Source: JANJUO01 sp942492935
Lineage (GTDB): Bacteria; Bacteroidota; Ignavibacteria; Kapaibacteriales; UBA2268
Length of the DNA: 64,000 bases
Assembly: GCA_942492935.1 (NCBI GenBank)
Contig: OW818654.1
Coordinates: 248,001-312,000 of the forward strand
Direction: 5' to 3'
Below, one piece after another: positions 24,916 through 33,168 of this stretch (its first letter is position 1; every line of letters starts with the position of its first letter). The notes beneath the pieces are model-generated. The model saw nothing but the letters and a program-made list of their open reading frames with translations, was not told the origin of the DNA and ran no database searches. The translations under genes and the position numbers were made by a program.

Positions 24916-27900
24916 ATGAAAATTGGATTACGTTTAGCATTAGGATTTGCAACTTTAGTTGTATTTATGATAGTCCTAATAATTTTATCTATTACAAGTT
25001 TAGATAAAATTAATACAAGTATTGAAAACTTGGTTAATGATAAGTTTCCTAAAACAGTACAATGTAATGATATTATTGATAATTATAATATCATAGCAAG
25101 AGGCAACAGAAATATTAATCTTTTGCCAGATGATGAATCAGGTAAACAACTAATTCAAGCAGAAGTTGATAGAATTAATGAAGCACAGAAATTTATTGAT
25201 AAAAAAATTGATTCATTAAATCAAACAGTTCAATCACCAGAAGGAAGAAAAAATTTCGATGATTTTCTTGCTGCAAAAAAAGTTTATGATCCTTTGCGAG
25301 ATAGTGTTGTTTTTTATGGTGTTTCAGATAGAGAAGACGAAGCCAAAAAACTTCTTTTTGGTGATTTAAGGATAGCTCAGGGTAGATTGTTTGAAACTGT
25401 TGGTAAAATGATACAACATCAAAATGATGCAGTCGTTGAAATTGGAAAAATTGCAAATGAAGATAATCATAGTGCTGTGCTTTGGATGGCTATAATTGGT
25501 GGTTTTGCAATTTTAATTGCAATTATTTTGACTATTTGGATTATCCGAAGTATCACAAAACCAGTTGCTCAAGCTTCAACAGCGGCAAATGCTATAGCCG
25601 AAGGCAATATGAGTGTCAATCTTGAAAGTAATTCAAAAGATGAGATTGGATTATTGCTGGGTTCAATGAAAATGATGAGCGGCAATATAAATGGGTTGAT
25701 AACCGAATTAAATTCAGTAGCAGACGCAGCAGTAGCTGGTAAACTTGACAAACGTGCAAACGAAAGTGCTTTCCATGGTGAGTACAAAACTATTATGAAG
25801 GGCTTCAATGCAACTCTTGATGCGGTTATTGGACCTTTGAATGTAACTGCTGAATATGTGGACAGAATTTCCAAAGGTGATATTCCTCCAAAAATTACTG
25901 ATGTTTACAATGGCGATTTTAATGAAATTAAAAACAATCTTAATCAATGTATTGATTCTGTTGACCTTCTTGTTTCAGATGCGAAAATGTTAGCAAAAGC
26001 GGCAGTTGAAGGTAAATTAGATACAAGAGCAAATGCAAGTAAACATAATGGCGACTTCCGTGTAGTAGTTCAAGGTGTAAATGATACATTAGATAATGTA
26101 ATTGGTCCATTGAATGTTGCAGCTGAATATGTTGACAGAATTGCAAAAGGCGATATTCCTCCAAAAATTACTGATAATTACAATGGCGACTTTAATGAAA
26201 TAAAGAATAATCTAAACCAAGCAATTGATTCAGTAAATAATCTTGTTAAAGATGCAAAAATGCTTGCAAAAGCGGGTGTAGAAGGTAAATTGGATACAAG
26301 AGCAGATGCTTCAAAACATAATGGCGAATTCCGTGCAATCGTTCAAGGTGTTAATGATACTTTAGATGCGGTTATTGGTCCATTAAACGTTGCAGCTGAG
26401 TATGTTGACAGAATTGCCAAAGGCGATATTCCTCCTAAAATTACTGATAATTACAATGGCGATTTCAATGAAATTAAGAATAACTTAAATCAAGCAATTG
26501 ATTCAGTAAATGCTCTTGTAAGAGATGCTAAAATGCTTGCTAAAGCTGGTGTAGAAGGTAAATTGGATACGAGAGCTGATGCTACTAAACATAATGGCGA
26601 ATTCCGTGCTATCGTACAAGGTGTAAATGATACACTTGATGCGGTTATTGGTCCATTAAACGTTGCAGCTGAGTATGTTGATAAAATTAGTAAGGGTGAT
26701 ATTCCTGAATTGATTACCAAAGAATACAATGGCGACTTTAATTTAATCAAAAATAATTTGAATACTTGTATCAATGCTGTTAATGCACTTGTTGCAGATG
26801 CGGCAATGCTTGCAAAAGCGGCTGTTGATGGAAAACTCGATACAAGAGCAGATGCAAGCAAACATCAAGGTGACTTTAAAGCAATTGTTCAAGGCGTTAA
26901 TAATACTCTTGATAATGTGATTGGTCCATTGAATGTTGCGGCTGAATACGTTGATAGAATCGCAAAAGGCGATATTCCTCCAAAAATTACAGATAATTAC
27001 AATGGCGATTTCAATGAAATCAAGAATAATCTAAACCAAGCAATTGATTCTGTTAATGCACTTGTTGCAGATGCTGTTATGCTTGCAAAAGCTGGTGTTG
27101 AAGGTCGTTTAGCAACTCGTGCAGATGCTTCAAAACATAATGGTGACTTCCGTAGAATCGTGCAAGGCGTTAATGAAACACTTGATGCAGTTATTGGTCC
27201 ATTGAATGTTGCGGCTGATTATGTTGATAAAATTAGTAAGGGAGATATTCCTGAATTGATTACTAAGGAATACAATGGCGACTTTAATTTAATCAAAAAT
27301 AATTTGAATACTTGTATCAAAGCAGTTAATGCACTTGTTGGCGATGCGGCAATGCTTGCAAAAGCGGCTGTTGATGGAAAACTCGATACAAGAGCAGATG
27401 CAAGCAAACATCAAGGTGACTTTAAAGCAATCGTCCAAGGCGTTAATAATACTCTAGATAACGTAATTGGTCCATTGAATGTTGCGGCTGAATACGTTGA
27501 TAGAATTGCAAAAGGCGATATTCCTCCAAAAATTACAGATAATTACAATGGCGATTTCAATGAAATTAAGAATAACTTAAATCAAGCAATAGATTCAGTT
27601 AATGCACTTGTTGCCGATGCACTTATGCTTGCTAAAGCTGGTGTTGAAGGTAAATTAGATACAAGAGCCAATGCAAGTAAGCACAATGGCGATTTCCGCA
27701 AAATCGTACAAGGTGTAAATGAAACATTAGATGCGGTTATTGGTCCATTGAATGTTGCAGCAGAATATGTAGATAGAATTGCAAAAGGCGATATTCCTCC
27801 AAAAATTACTGATAATTACAACGGTGATTTCAATGAAATTAAGAATAATCTAAACCAAGCAATTGATTCAGTTAATGCACTTGTTGCAGATGCTGTTATG

Positions 27901-29370
27901 CTCGCTAAAGCTGGTGTTGCAGGTAAATTGGCAACCAGAGCTGATGCAAGCAAACACAATGGCGACTTTAGAGCAATCGTACAAGGTGTAAACGAAACTT
28001 TAGATGCGGTAATTGGACCATTGAATGTAGCCGCTGATTATGTAGATAAAATCAGTAAAGGTAATATTCCTGATTTGATTACAAAAGAATACAATGGTGA
28101 TTTTAACGCAATTAAGAACAATTTGAACCAATGTATCAATGCTGTAGATTTACTTGTAGCAGATGCAGGCAAACTCGTTACCGCAGCAGTTGAAGGTCAT
28201 TTAGCAACCCGTGCTGATGCTACTAAACACAATGGCGATTTCCGCAAGATAGTAGAAGGTGTAAATCAAACATTAGATGCTGTAATTGAACCAATTAATG
28301 AAGCTGGTCATGTACTTGAAGTAATGGCAACAGGTGACTTGACTGCAAGAGTAGCAGGCGATTACAGAGGCGACCACCAGAAACTTAAAATTAGCATCAA
28401 TTCATTAGGTGAATCACTTAGTTCGCTTATCAATCAAGTAACTGATGCCGTTCAAAGTGCCGCAAGTTCAGCTGTTCAGATTTCCTCAACCGCTGAATCA
28501 CTTGCAGCAGCATCACAAGAACAATCTGCACAAGCAGACGAAGTTGCTTCAGCAGTTGAAGAAATGTCACGTACCGTAACTGAAAATGCAATGAGTGCAA
28601 CAAAAACTGCCGAAGTAGCAAAAGAAAATGGTAAAGTTGCATCAGAAGGTGGCAAAGTTGTAGAGCAAACAGTTGTTAAAATGCGTGATATTGCTGTTGT
28701 TGTTAAGAATTCAGCAAACAATATCGAAAAACTTGGTGAATCAAGCAAGCAAATCGGTGAAATTATTTCTGTAATTGATGATATTGCAGACCAAACTAAC
28801 CTTCTTGCATTGAATGCCGCTATTGAAGCAGCTCGTGCTGGTGAGCAAGGTCGTGGTTTTGCTGTAGTTGCTGATGAAGTTCGTAAACTTGCTGAACGTA
28901 CAACTGAAGCTACAAAACAGATTGCTACAATGATTAAAGGAATTCAAAACGAAACAGAACAAGCTGTAACTGCGATGAACAAAGGAACAGTTGAAGTACA
29001 AAATGGTATTGATTTAGCAGATAGAGCTGGTAATTCATTAAAAGAAATTCTTACTTCAACTCAAGAAGTTCTTGATATGATTAATCAAATTGCAGCAGCA
29101 AGTGAAGAACAATCTGCAACATCAGAACAAATTTCAAAGAATGTAATGTCGATTTCTAAAGTAACTGCAGAATCAACACACAGAATTGAAGATGTTGCTC
29201 ATACTTCAGAAGACCTTGCAAAAGCAACAGAACATTTGAGAGATTTGATGAGTCAATTCAAAGTAACACAAGATTCTCTTGGTCAATTATCAGGAATGAA
29301 GCACGGTACAAGAGCAATGTCTGGCAACAGAGATGGTAGAAAACTAAATGCTTTTAATGATAATTTCTAA
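24916..29370 (+). CDS. Methyl-accepting chemotaxis protein with nine tandem di-HAMP units
   Basis: Transmembrane chemoreceptor of 1,484 residues, two to three times the normal size. Layout: TM1 at about 5-29; a helical periplasmic sensor domain (four-helix-bundle type); TM2 at about 186-208; a canonical HAMP to about 260; nine 91-residue repeats at residues 304-1122 (DNA 25825-28281); a last diverged HAMP-like segment (EPINEAGHVLEVMATGDLTA); and a full cytoplasmic signalling hairpin, whose tip DDIADQTNLLALNAAIEAAR starts at residue 1288. The ATG at 24916 follows TAGGGA; a TTG at 24889 is unlikely. There is no C-terminal CheR-docking pentapeptide. It is co-oriented with cheW. Confidence 0.95.
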   Translation: MKIGLRLALGFATLVVFMIVLIILSITSLDKINTSIENLVNDKFPKTVQCNDIIDNYNIIARGNRNINLLPDDESGKQLIQAEVDRINEAQKFIDKKIDSLNQTVQSPEGRKNFDDFLAAKKVYDPLRDSVVFYGVSDREDEAKKLLFGDLRIAQGRLFETVGKMIQHQNDAVVEIGKIANEDNHSAVLWMAIIGGFAILIAIILTIWIIRSITKPVAQASTAANAIAEGNMSVNLESNSKDEIGLLLGSMKMMSGNINGLITELNSVADAAVAGKLDKRANESAFHGEYKTIMKGFNATLDAVIGPLNVTAEYVDRISKGDIPPKITDVYNGDFNEIKNNLNQCIDSVDLLVSDAKMLAKAAVEGKLDTRANASKHNGDFRVVVQGVNDTLDNVIGPLNVAAEYVDRIAKGDIPPKITDNYNGDFNEIKNNLNQAIDSVNNLVKDAKMLAKAGVEGKLDTRADASKHNGEFRAIVQGVNDTLDAVIGPLNVAAEYVDRIAKGDIPPKITDNYNGDFNEIKNNLNQAIDSVNALVRDAKMLAKAGVEGKLDTRADATKHNGEFRAIVQGVNDTLDAVIGPLNVAAEYVDKISKGDIPELITKEYNGDFNLIKNNLNTCINAVNALVADAAMLAKAAVDGKLDTRADASKHQGDFKAIVQGVNNTLDNVIGPLNVAAEYVDRIAKGDIPPKITDNYNGDFNEIKNNLNQAIDSVNALVADAVMLAKAGVEGRLATRADASKHNGDFRRIVQGVNETLDAVIGPLNVAADYVDKISKGDIPELITKEYNGDFNLIKNNLNTCIKAVNALVGDAAMLAKAAVDGKLDTRADASKHQGDFKAIVQGVNNTLDNVIGPLNVAAEYVDRIAKGDIPPKITDNYNGDFNEIKNNLNQAIDSVNALVADALMLAKAGVEGKLDTRANASKHNGDFRKIVQGVNETLDAVIGPLNVAAEYVDRIAKGDIPPKITDNYNGDFNEIKNNLNQAIDSVNALVADAVMLAKAGVAGKLATRADASKHNGDFRAIVQGVNETLDAVIGPLNVAADYVDKISKGNIPDLITKEYNGDFNAIKNNLNQCINAVDLLVADAGKLVTAAVEGHLATRADATKHNGDFRKIVEGVNQTLDAVIEPINEAGHVLEVMATGDLTARVAGDYRGDHQKLKISINSLGESLSSLINQVTDAVQSAASSAVQISSTAESLAAASQEQSAQADEVASAVEEMSRTVTENAMSATKTAEVAKENGKVASEGGKVVEQTVVKMRDIAVVVKNSANNIEKLGESSKQIGEIISVIDDIADQTNLLALNAAIEAARAGEQGRGFAVVADEVRKLAERTTEATKQIATMIKGIQNETEQAVTAMNKGTVEVQNGIDLADRAGNSLKEILTSTQEVLDMINQIAAASEEQSATSEQISKNVMSISKVTAESTHRIEDVAHTSEDLAKATEHLRDLMSQFKVTQDSLGQLSGMKHGTRAMSGNRDGRKLNAFNDNF
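25825..28281 (+). repeat. Nine tandem 273-bp coding repeats
   Basis: Nine in-frame units of exactly 273 bp without a single indel. Each encodes VIGPLNVAA(E/D)YVD..., then a YNGDFN.IKNNLN segment, then ML.KA.V.G.L.TRA, and ends in GVN.TLD(A/N). Units 1, 2, 3, 5, 7 and 8 are type A (DRIxKGDIPPKITD). Units 4, 6 and 9 are type B (DKISKGxIPxLITKEY). Confidence 0.95.
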
Positions 29371-29393
29371 TATCAATTGAGTGGATTTTGCAA

Positions 29394-29419
29394 AAGGGCT
29401 TCAATTTATTGAAGCCCTT
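29394..29419 (+). terminator. Terminator of the receptor gene
   Basis: Perfect 12-bp stem, AAGGGCTTCAAT at 29394-29405 and ATTGAAGCCCTT at 29408-29419, with a two-base loop, 24 nt after the stop codon. Only a short T-containing tail follows. Confidence 0.6.
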
Positions 29420-29482
29420 GCTATTTTAAACAGTAGCAATTCATTGTCATTAGGAAAGTGTTTCAGAATCTATTCTCCCATT

Positions 29483-29518
29483 AGATGTCAAAGTTCTTGA
29501 AGATGTTGGACATCTGTC
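29483..29518. repeat. Degenerate copy of the GATGTCCAACAC hairpin
   Basis: TTAGATGTCAAAG at 29481-29493 and GATGTTGGACATCT at 29502-29515 resemble the perfect hairpins at 50021 and 53401 but with a damaged left arm. The rest of 29420-29550 shows no gene. Confidence 0.35.
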
Positions 29519-29550
29519 TTCATTTATTTCCTCAAAACCAAAGGACTAAA

Positions 29551-31485
29551 GAGCCTGTGTTAAAAGTCATAAATGACACTCGCTATTATCCGAAAAAATT
29601 TTAATTTTTTTTCAGGATATACACTTTTAGTAATATTTCATTTTGCTAAGTCATTTTTTTTGTAATTCCAATTCTTATTTATCGTTTTTATTCCTTTTTG
29701 AGCATTTTTGTTGTATTTAAAGTCCTATTTTAACTTTATTTGCAACTAAATGCCGCTATTTGTTTCGATATTGTATCGAAAGTCGAAATATTTAATAATC
29801 TTTTAAAGTTATAAGCCGTTGCATATAACTTGATTTCTACGGATACATTTTCTATGCCCCGCAATATCAATGGTATTTTTCCCATTAAGTATTTGATTGT
29901 ACCAAAGGGATGCTCTGCCAAACACTTGCGTACTGTCATCATATCTTTGCATTCAGAGCCGCGCATTCTTTCTTCATAGTCATCTCTGAAATCTTGATTC
30001 TTATAGCGAATACGATCCCTGCCTTTCTCCGAAGTCGTGCACGTTCCAAACTTAGAACAATTTTTACAATCTTTACAACGGTATCTATCTACCATAGAAT
30101 TACCAAATTTTTGGTTTCTTGAATGTAGATGTAATTGTTTCCCTTCTGAGCATAGATATATATCTTGTTCAGCATCGTATTTGAACTCTATTCCATCTGA
30201 CTCTTTCTTTTTCAAAGGTGAGACAAAAATATTCACCTCTGGAGTTTCTACTGATTCTATCTCATTAAGATTGTAATAACCTTTATCTGCAACTGTTGTC
30301 AAAGGATTTTCTTTGTATGTTTCTCTTACTTTTGTCAACATTGGAACTAACTGGTATAAATCATTTTCATCTGTAGTTTCAGCAATTTCGGCAATCAGAT
30401 GATGCTTTGAATCTATTACCGACTGAACATTATAACCGGGATGTTTTCCATCACGGGACTTTACTAAATTCACTTCGGGTTCGCTAACTGCCAGTCTTTT
30501 CAAACCCTTGGATTCCATGTGTTCTTTATAGCCCTTATATTTTTTTAACTTTGATTCAAGTTTTTCTATTTTTTCTAATAATCCTTGTTTGTTCGTTGCA
30601 TTTTCTTCCGTTGCATTTTCTTCCGTTGCATTTTCTTTCGATACAACTGGTATTTCTAATTCTTCTTGATGAATGTCATTTCTGTCATGCAATTCTAAAC
30701 TTTGAAGATATTCTTCTAATTTTGATTCCGAATATTCTATTGTTTTTTTTACTATTTCAATGGTTAGCATTTCACGCTTTGAATAGGCTTTTACCTTTGT
30801 TCCATCTATCGCTACTAATTTTAAATCTATATAATCATTAGACTTTAAGAATAATTTGAATAAGTTCCATACCTTTTTAATTTTATCGCCTTGACTCTTT
30901 CTGAAATTTGAGATTGTCCAGTGGTCAGGATGTAAATTGCCAAGCAACCAGATTAATTCAAGATTTCTATAACTTTCACATTCTAATCTACGAGAACTTT
31001 TTATCTGATTTAAGTAGCCGTAAAAATATAATTTTAGCATTACAGATGGATGATACGAAGGAGCACCATAATTACTTTCATTGTTTTTTATGAATTCTTT
31101 AGGATTATCGTTTACAAATTTTTCAATAAACAAATCTATTAGTCTTACAGCATTGTCCTTTTCTACCATATCATCAATGCTATAAAACATAATTGTTTGA
31201 TGTCTGTCGGCTGGCTTAATGTAATTCATATATATTCTTTAACAAATTTCATTATCATTTTGTTATACTTTAGTAATACAAATTTAACTAATAATTATTA
31301 TGTATACAAGTACTTTTTACCATATAAATCAACAAGTTATCCACATACTACCCCATATTTACCCCAAAATGAGAAAGTATTTCTATAATATATAATTTGA
31401 ATATGTTTCATAATTTACTATCTATAAAAAATCCATTGAGCAAGAAAATATCAATATTTATCTATTTTTACTTTTCACACAAGCT
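29551..31485 (-). mobile_element. IS1182-like insertion sequence
   Basis: About 1.94 kb, with one transposase gene on the minus strand. Imperfect terminal inverted repeats are visible: GAGCCTGTGTTAAAAGT at 29551-29567 and, at 31469-31485, the complement of GAGCTTGTGTGAAAAGT (15 of 17 bases identical). The flanks CTAAA (left) and TTTAG (right) are themselves complementary. The element lies between genes and interrupts no recognisable frame. The ends are my inference from these repeats and have not been confirmed by a second copy. Confidence 0.7.
29736..31229 (-). CDS. IS1182-family transposase
   Basis: DDE transposase, 497 residues, apparently intact. The N-terminal DUF772-type region contains YHPSVMLKLYFYGYLNQIKS and a SNFRKSQGD block. 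The catalytic core has the first aspartate in LVAIDGTKVKAYS, the second in VADKGYYNLNEIE, and a candidate glutamate in RKCLAEHPFGTIKYLMG. A cysteine cluster (RCKDCKNCSKFGTC) typical of the family precedes the last motif. A hydrophilic linker near residue 200 contains three copies of a NATEE-like pentapeptide. The gene fills the element at 29551-31485. Confidence 0.93.
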   Translation of the reverse strand: MNYIKPADRHQTIMFYSIDDMVEKDNAVRLIDLFIEKFVNDNPKEFIKNNESNYGAPSYHPSVMLKLYFYGYLNQIKSSRRLECESYRNLELIWLLGNLHPDHWTISNFRKSQGDKIKKVWNLFKLFLKSNDYIDLKLVAIDGTKVKAYSKREMLTIEIVKKTIEYSESKLEEYLQSLELHDRNDIHQEELEIPVVSKENATEENATEENATNKQGLLEKIEKLESKLKKYKGYKEHMESKGLKRLAVSEPEVNLVKSRDGKHPGYNVQSVIDSKHHLIAEIAETTDENDLYQLVPMLTKVRETYKENPLTTVADKGYYNLNEIESVETPEVNIFVSPLKKKESDGIEFKYDAEQDIYLCSEGKQLHLHSRNQKFGNSMVDRYRCKDCKNCSKFGTCTTSEKGRDRIRYKNQDFRDDYEERMRGSECKDMMTVRKCLAEHPFGTIKYLMGKIPLILRGIENVSVEIKLYATAYNFKRLLNISTFDTISKQIAAFSCK

Positions 31486-31489
31486 CTTT

Positions 31490-31526
31490 AGCCACGTGTT
31501 GCAGAATCAGTAAGCAACTCGTGGCT
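31490..31526. repeat. Inverted repeat just outside the IS right end
   Basis: AGCCACGTGTTGC at 31490-31502 pairs with GCAACTCGTGGCT at 31514-31526 with a single mismatch. A partial third arm (AGCCGCGTG) follows. The rest of 31230-31695 shows no gene. Confidence 0.55.
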
Positions 31527-31635
31527 TTAGCCGCGTGCAAGAGCATTCCAATATTTCTTTATCAACAGACTGTTAGTACCCAATAGTTGAAAATTATTTA
31601 ATTTTACTGCAACCAATTTATCTTTACCGTGTAAT

Positions 31636-31643
31636 TACTTTTG
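31636..31643 (+). promoter_or_regulatory. Possible -7 element upstream of the repeat-bearing lipoprotein
   Basis: TACTTTTG matches TAnnTTTG 53 nt before the start codon. No TTTG is found at the expected distance, so support is partial. Confidence 0.3.
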
Positions 31644-31695
31644 AGAGGGAAAATTTTTTAAAATTATTTTTTAATAAATATACGGAGAAATTACA

Positions 31696-32493
31696 ATGTT
31701 GAAAAACACATTAATCGCAAGCAGAATATTTTTATCTGCAATATTGATGATGTTCGTATTAAATTCTTGCGAACAACTTGGGGTAACTGAACCCGAATCA
31801 ATTAATTCAATCAATGATGACTATTCATCATATTCATTCTATGCCGAAATTCCTTCATTAAGTGCTGATGGAATTGGTACTGAAGCAACTATTTCAAGCC
31901 AAATGGAATTATCTGCAGATATGCCTTATTCAATGAAACTTGATGATAAAAGTGGTAAAAAAGGTGATGACAAAGGTGGAAAAAAAGGTGATGACAAAGG
32001 TGGAAAAAAAGGTGATGATAAGGGTGGTAAAAAAGGTGATAAAAATATTGATAACCCACATAAAACACCTATGCCAAACGGACCATTCCAAAAAATATTT
32101 GCAAAAATGAAATTAGATAGTTTGCAAAAAGAAGCTATTAAAATCTTGATTGATTCACATAGAAGTTGTGAAAAAGATGCGGTTACAGCACTTAAAGCTG
32201 CACAATTACCTTTCATACAGACTGGTAATGAAATGAGAAACTCAATATTAACTTCATTAAAAGCTGGTGAAATTACAAAAGAAGAAGCAAAAGCTCAATT
32301 AACAGAATTAAATGCAAGTATTCGTGCATTGATGGAAGCAGACCCTGCAGTTCAAGCAGCACTTGCACAATTAAAAAATTGCTTTGATACTTTACTTGCT
32401 TCAATAAGAGAAGTTCTCACTCCTGAACAACAAATCTTATGGGATGAATTTGTAGCAAAGTTAGCAACAAAAACAACTCCAATTAAGAAATAA
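31696..32493 (+). CDS. Lipoprotein with charged octapeptide repeats and Spy/CpxP-like helices
   Basis: 265 residues. A signal peptide ends in the lipobox VLNSC (cysteine near residue 25), so it is membrane-anchored. Residues about 86-120 contain three perfect-length GDDKGGKK octapeptides, encoded by 24-bp units at 31963-32034. The C-terminal 140 residues are helical and Lys/Glu/Ala-rich, with a late LTPEQQILWDEF motif. That recalls the LTxxQ motif of Spy/CpxP periplasmic chaperones, but the match is weak and I assign no function. It stands alone, with its own terminator. Confidence 0.8.
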   Translation: MLKNTLIASRIFLSAILMMFVLNSCEQLGVTEPESINSINDDYSSYSFYAEIPSLSADGIGTEATISSQMELSADMPYSMKLDDKSGKKGDDKGGKKGDDKGGKKGDDKGGKKGDKNIDNPHKTPMPNGPFQKIFAKMKLDSLQKEAIKILIDSHRSCEKDAVTALKAAQLPFIQTGNEMRNSILTSLKAGEITKEEAKAQLTELNASIRALMEADPAVQAALAQLKNCFDTLLASIREVLTPEQQILWDEFVAKLATKTTPIKK

Positions 32494-32514
32494 ATAACGT
32501 AAATTGTATTTATT

Positions 32515-32551
32515 AAGGGACTGGCTCAAATTTTTGAGACAGCCCCTTTTT
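32515..32551 (+). terminator. Terminator related to the MITE terminal repeat
   Basis: Left arm AAGGGACTGGCTCAAA (32515-32530) pairs with right arm TTTGAGACAGCCCCTT (32533-32548) with two mismatches, then T residues. The right arm reads as the complement of the terminal repeat at 45049. Confidence 0.65.
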
Positions 32552-33136
32552 TAATACCAAATGTAAGTGAATCTTAAACCAATACCACGCTTTGTATGAG
32601 CTAATAATCCAATTGCGTAAGAATCTTTAAATGGATAATCTATTCCAAGTCCAAAAGTAATTCCACTATGAACTTCAGTTTTCCACATTACTCTATCCCC
32701 AGTTTGAATATCTCTTGCTAAAATAGAATCAGCTTGGGAATAATATCCTATAGATGGAGAAACTGTAAATTCTCCAAAAGAACTTAGAAATACACTTATA
32801 TCACCTGATACAATTAATCCAACATATTTTTCTTCAATATAACCGTTTGGTAATGGTTGATTTTGGCTAAGATTTAAATTAGGTATGTAATGAGCATAAT
32901 TTGGCATTCCATTAACCAAACCATTCAAACCCATAGAAAAACCAAAAATCCAATATCTTAATCCTGCTGCAAGAGATAATCCATTCCAGCCATAACCTAT
33001 TTCACCATATAATGCTTTTGGTATATCACTAATTTCTGTTTCATCTTCAGCATCATAATCATTTGTATCATCATTATATGCAAAAAAGTGAAGTAGCGAA
33101 AGAAAATAATATAATAAATAGAAATATTTTTTTCAT
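32551..33136 (-). pseudogene. Outer-membrane/secreted protein gene with a one-base frameshift
   Basis: The 3' part (32551-32934, 127 codons) encodes Gly/aromatic-rich strand-like sequence (GEFTVSPSIGYYSQADSI; ends RFTYIWY), as in an outer-membrane barrel. Upstream, an ATG at 33136 opens a good signal peptide (KKIFLFIILFSFATSLF), but the frame meets a stop directly afterwards. Dropping one base from the run of six A at 33082-33087 (T on the coding strand) joins signal peptide, an LFA cleavage site and the body into one frame of about 194 residues. Either a sequencing error, a fresh mutation or phase variation. No function assigned. Confidence 0.7.
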
Positions 33137-33168
33137 AATTTTGAATTTTTAAGTAATTTTATAAAAAT

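Noticed and set aside
26490..26861. Long antisense frames within the receptor repeats (also 27219-27407, 28476-28748)
   Set aside because: They recur at the same place in each repeat because the coding repeat is regular; no signals support expression.
31926..32216. Minus-strand frame opposite the GDDKGGKK repeats
   Set aside because: A mirror of the 24-bp repeats (FFPPLSSP), not a gene.
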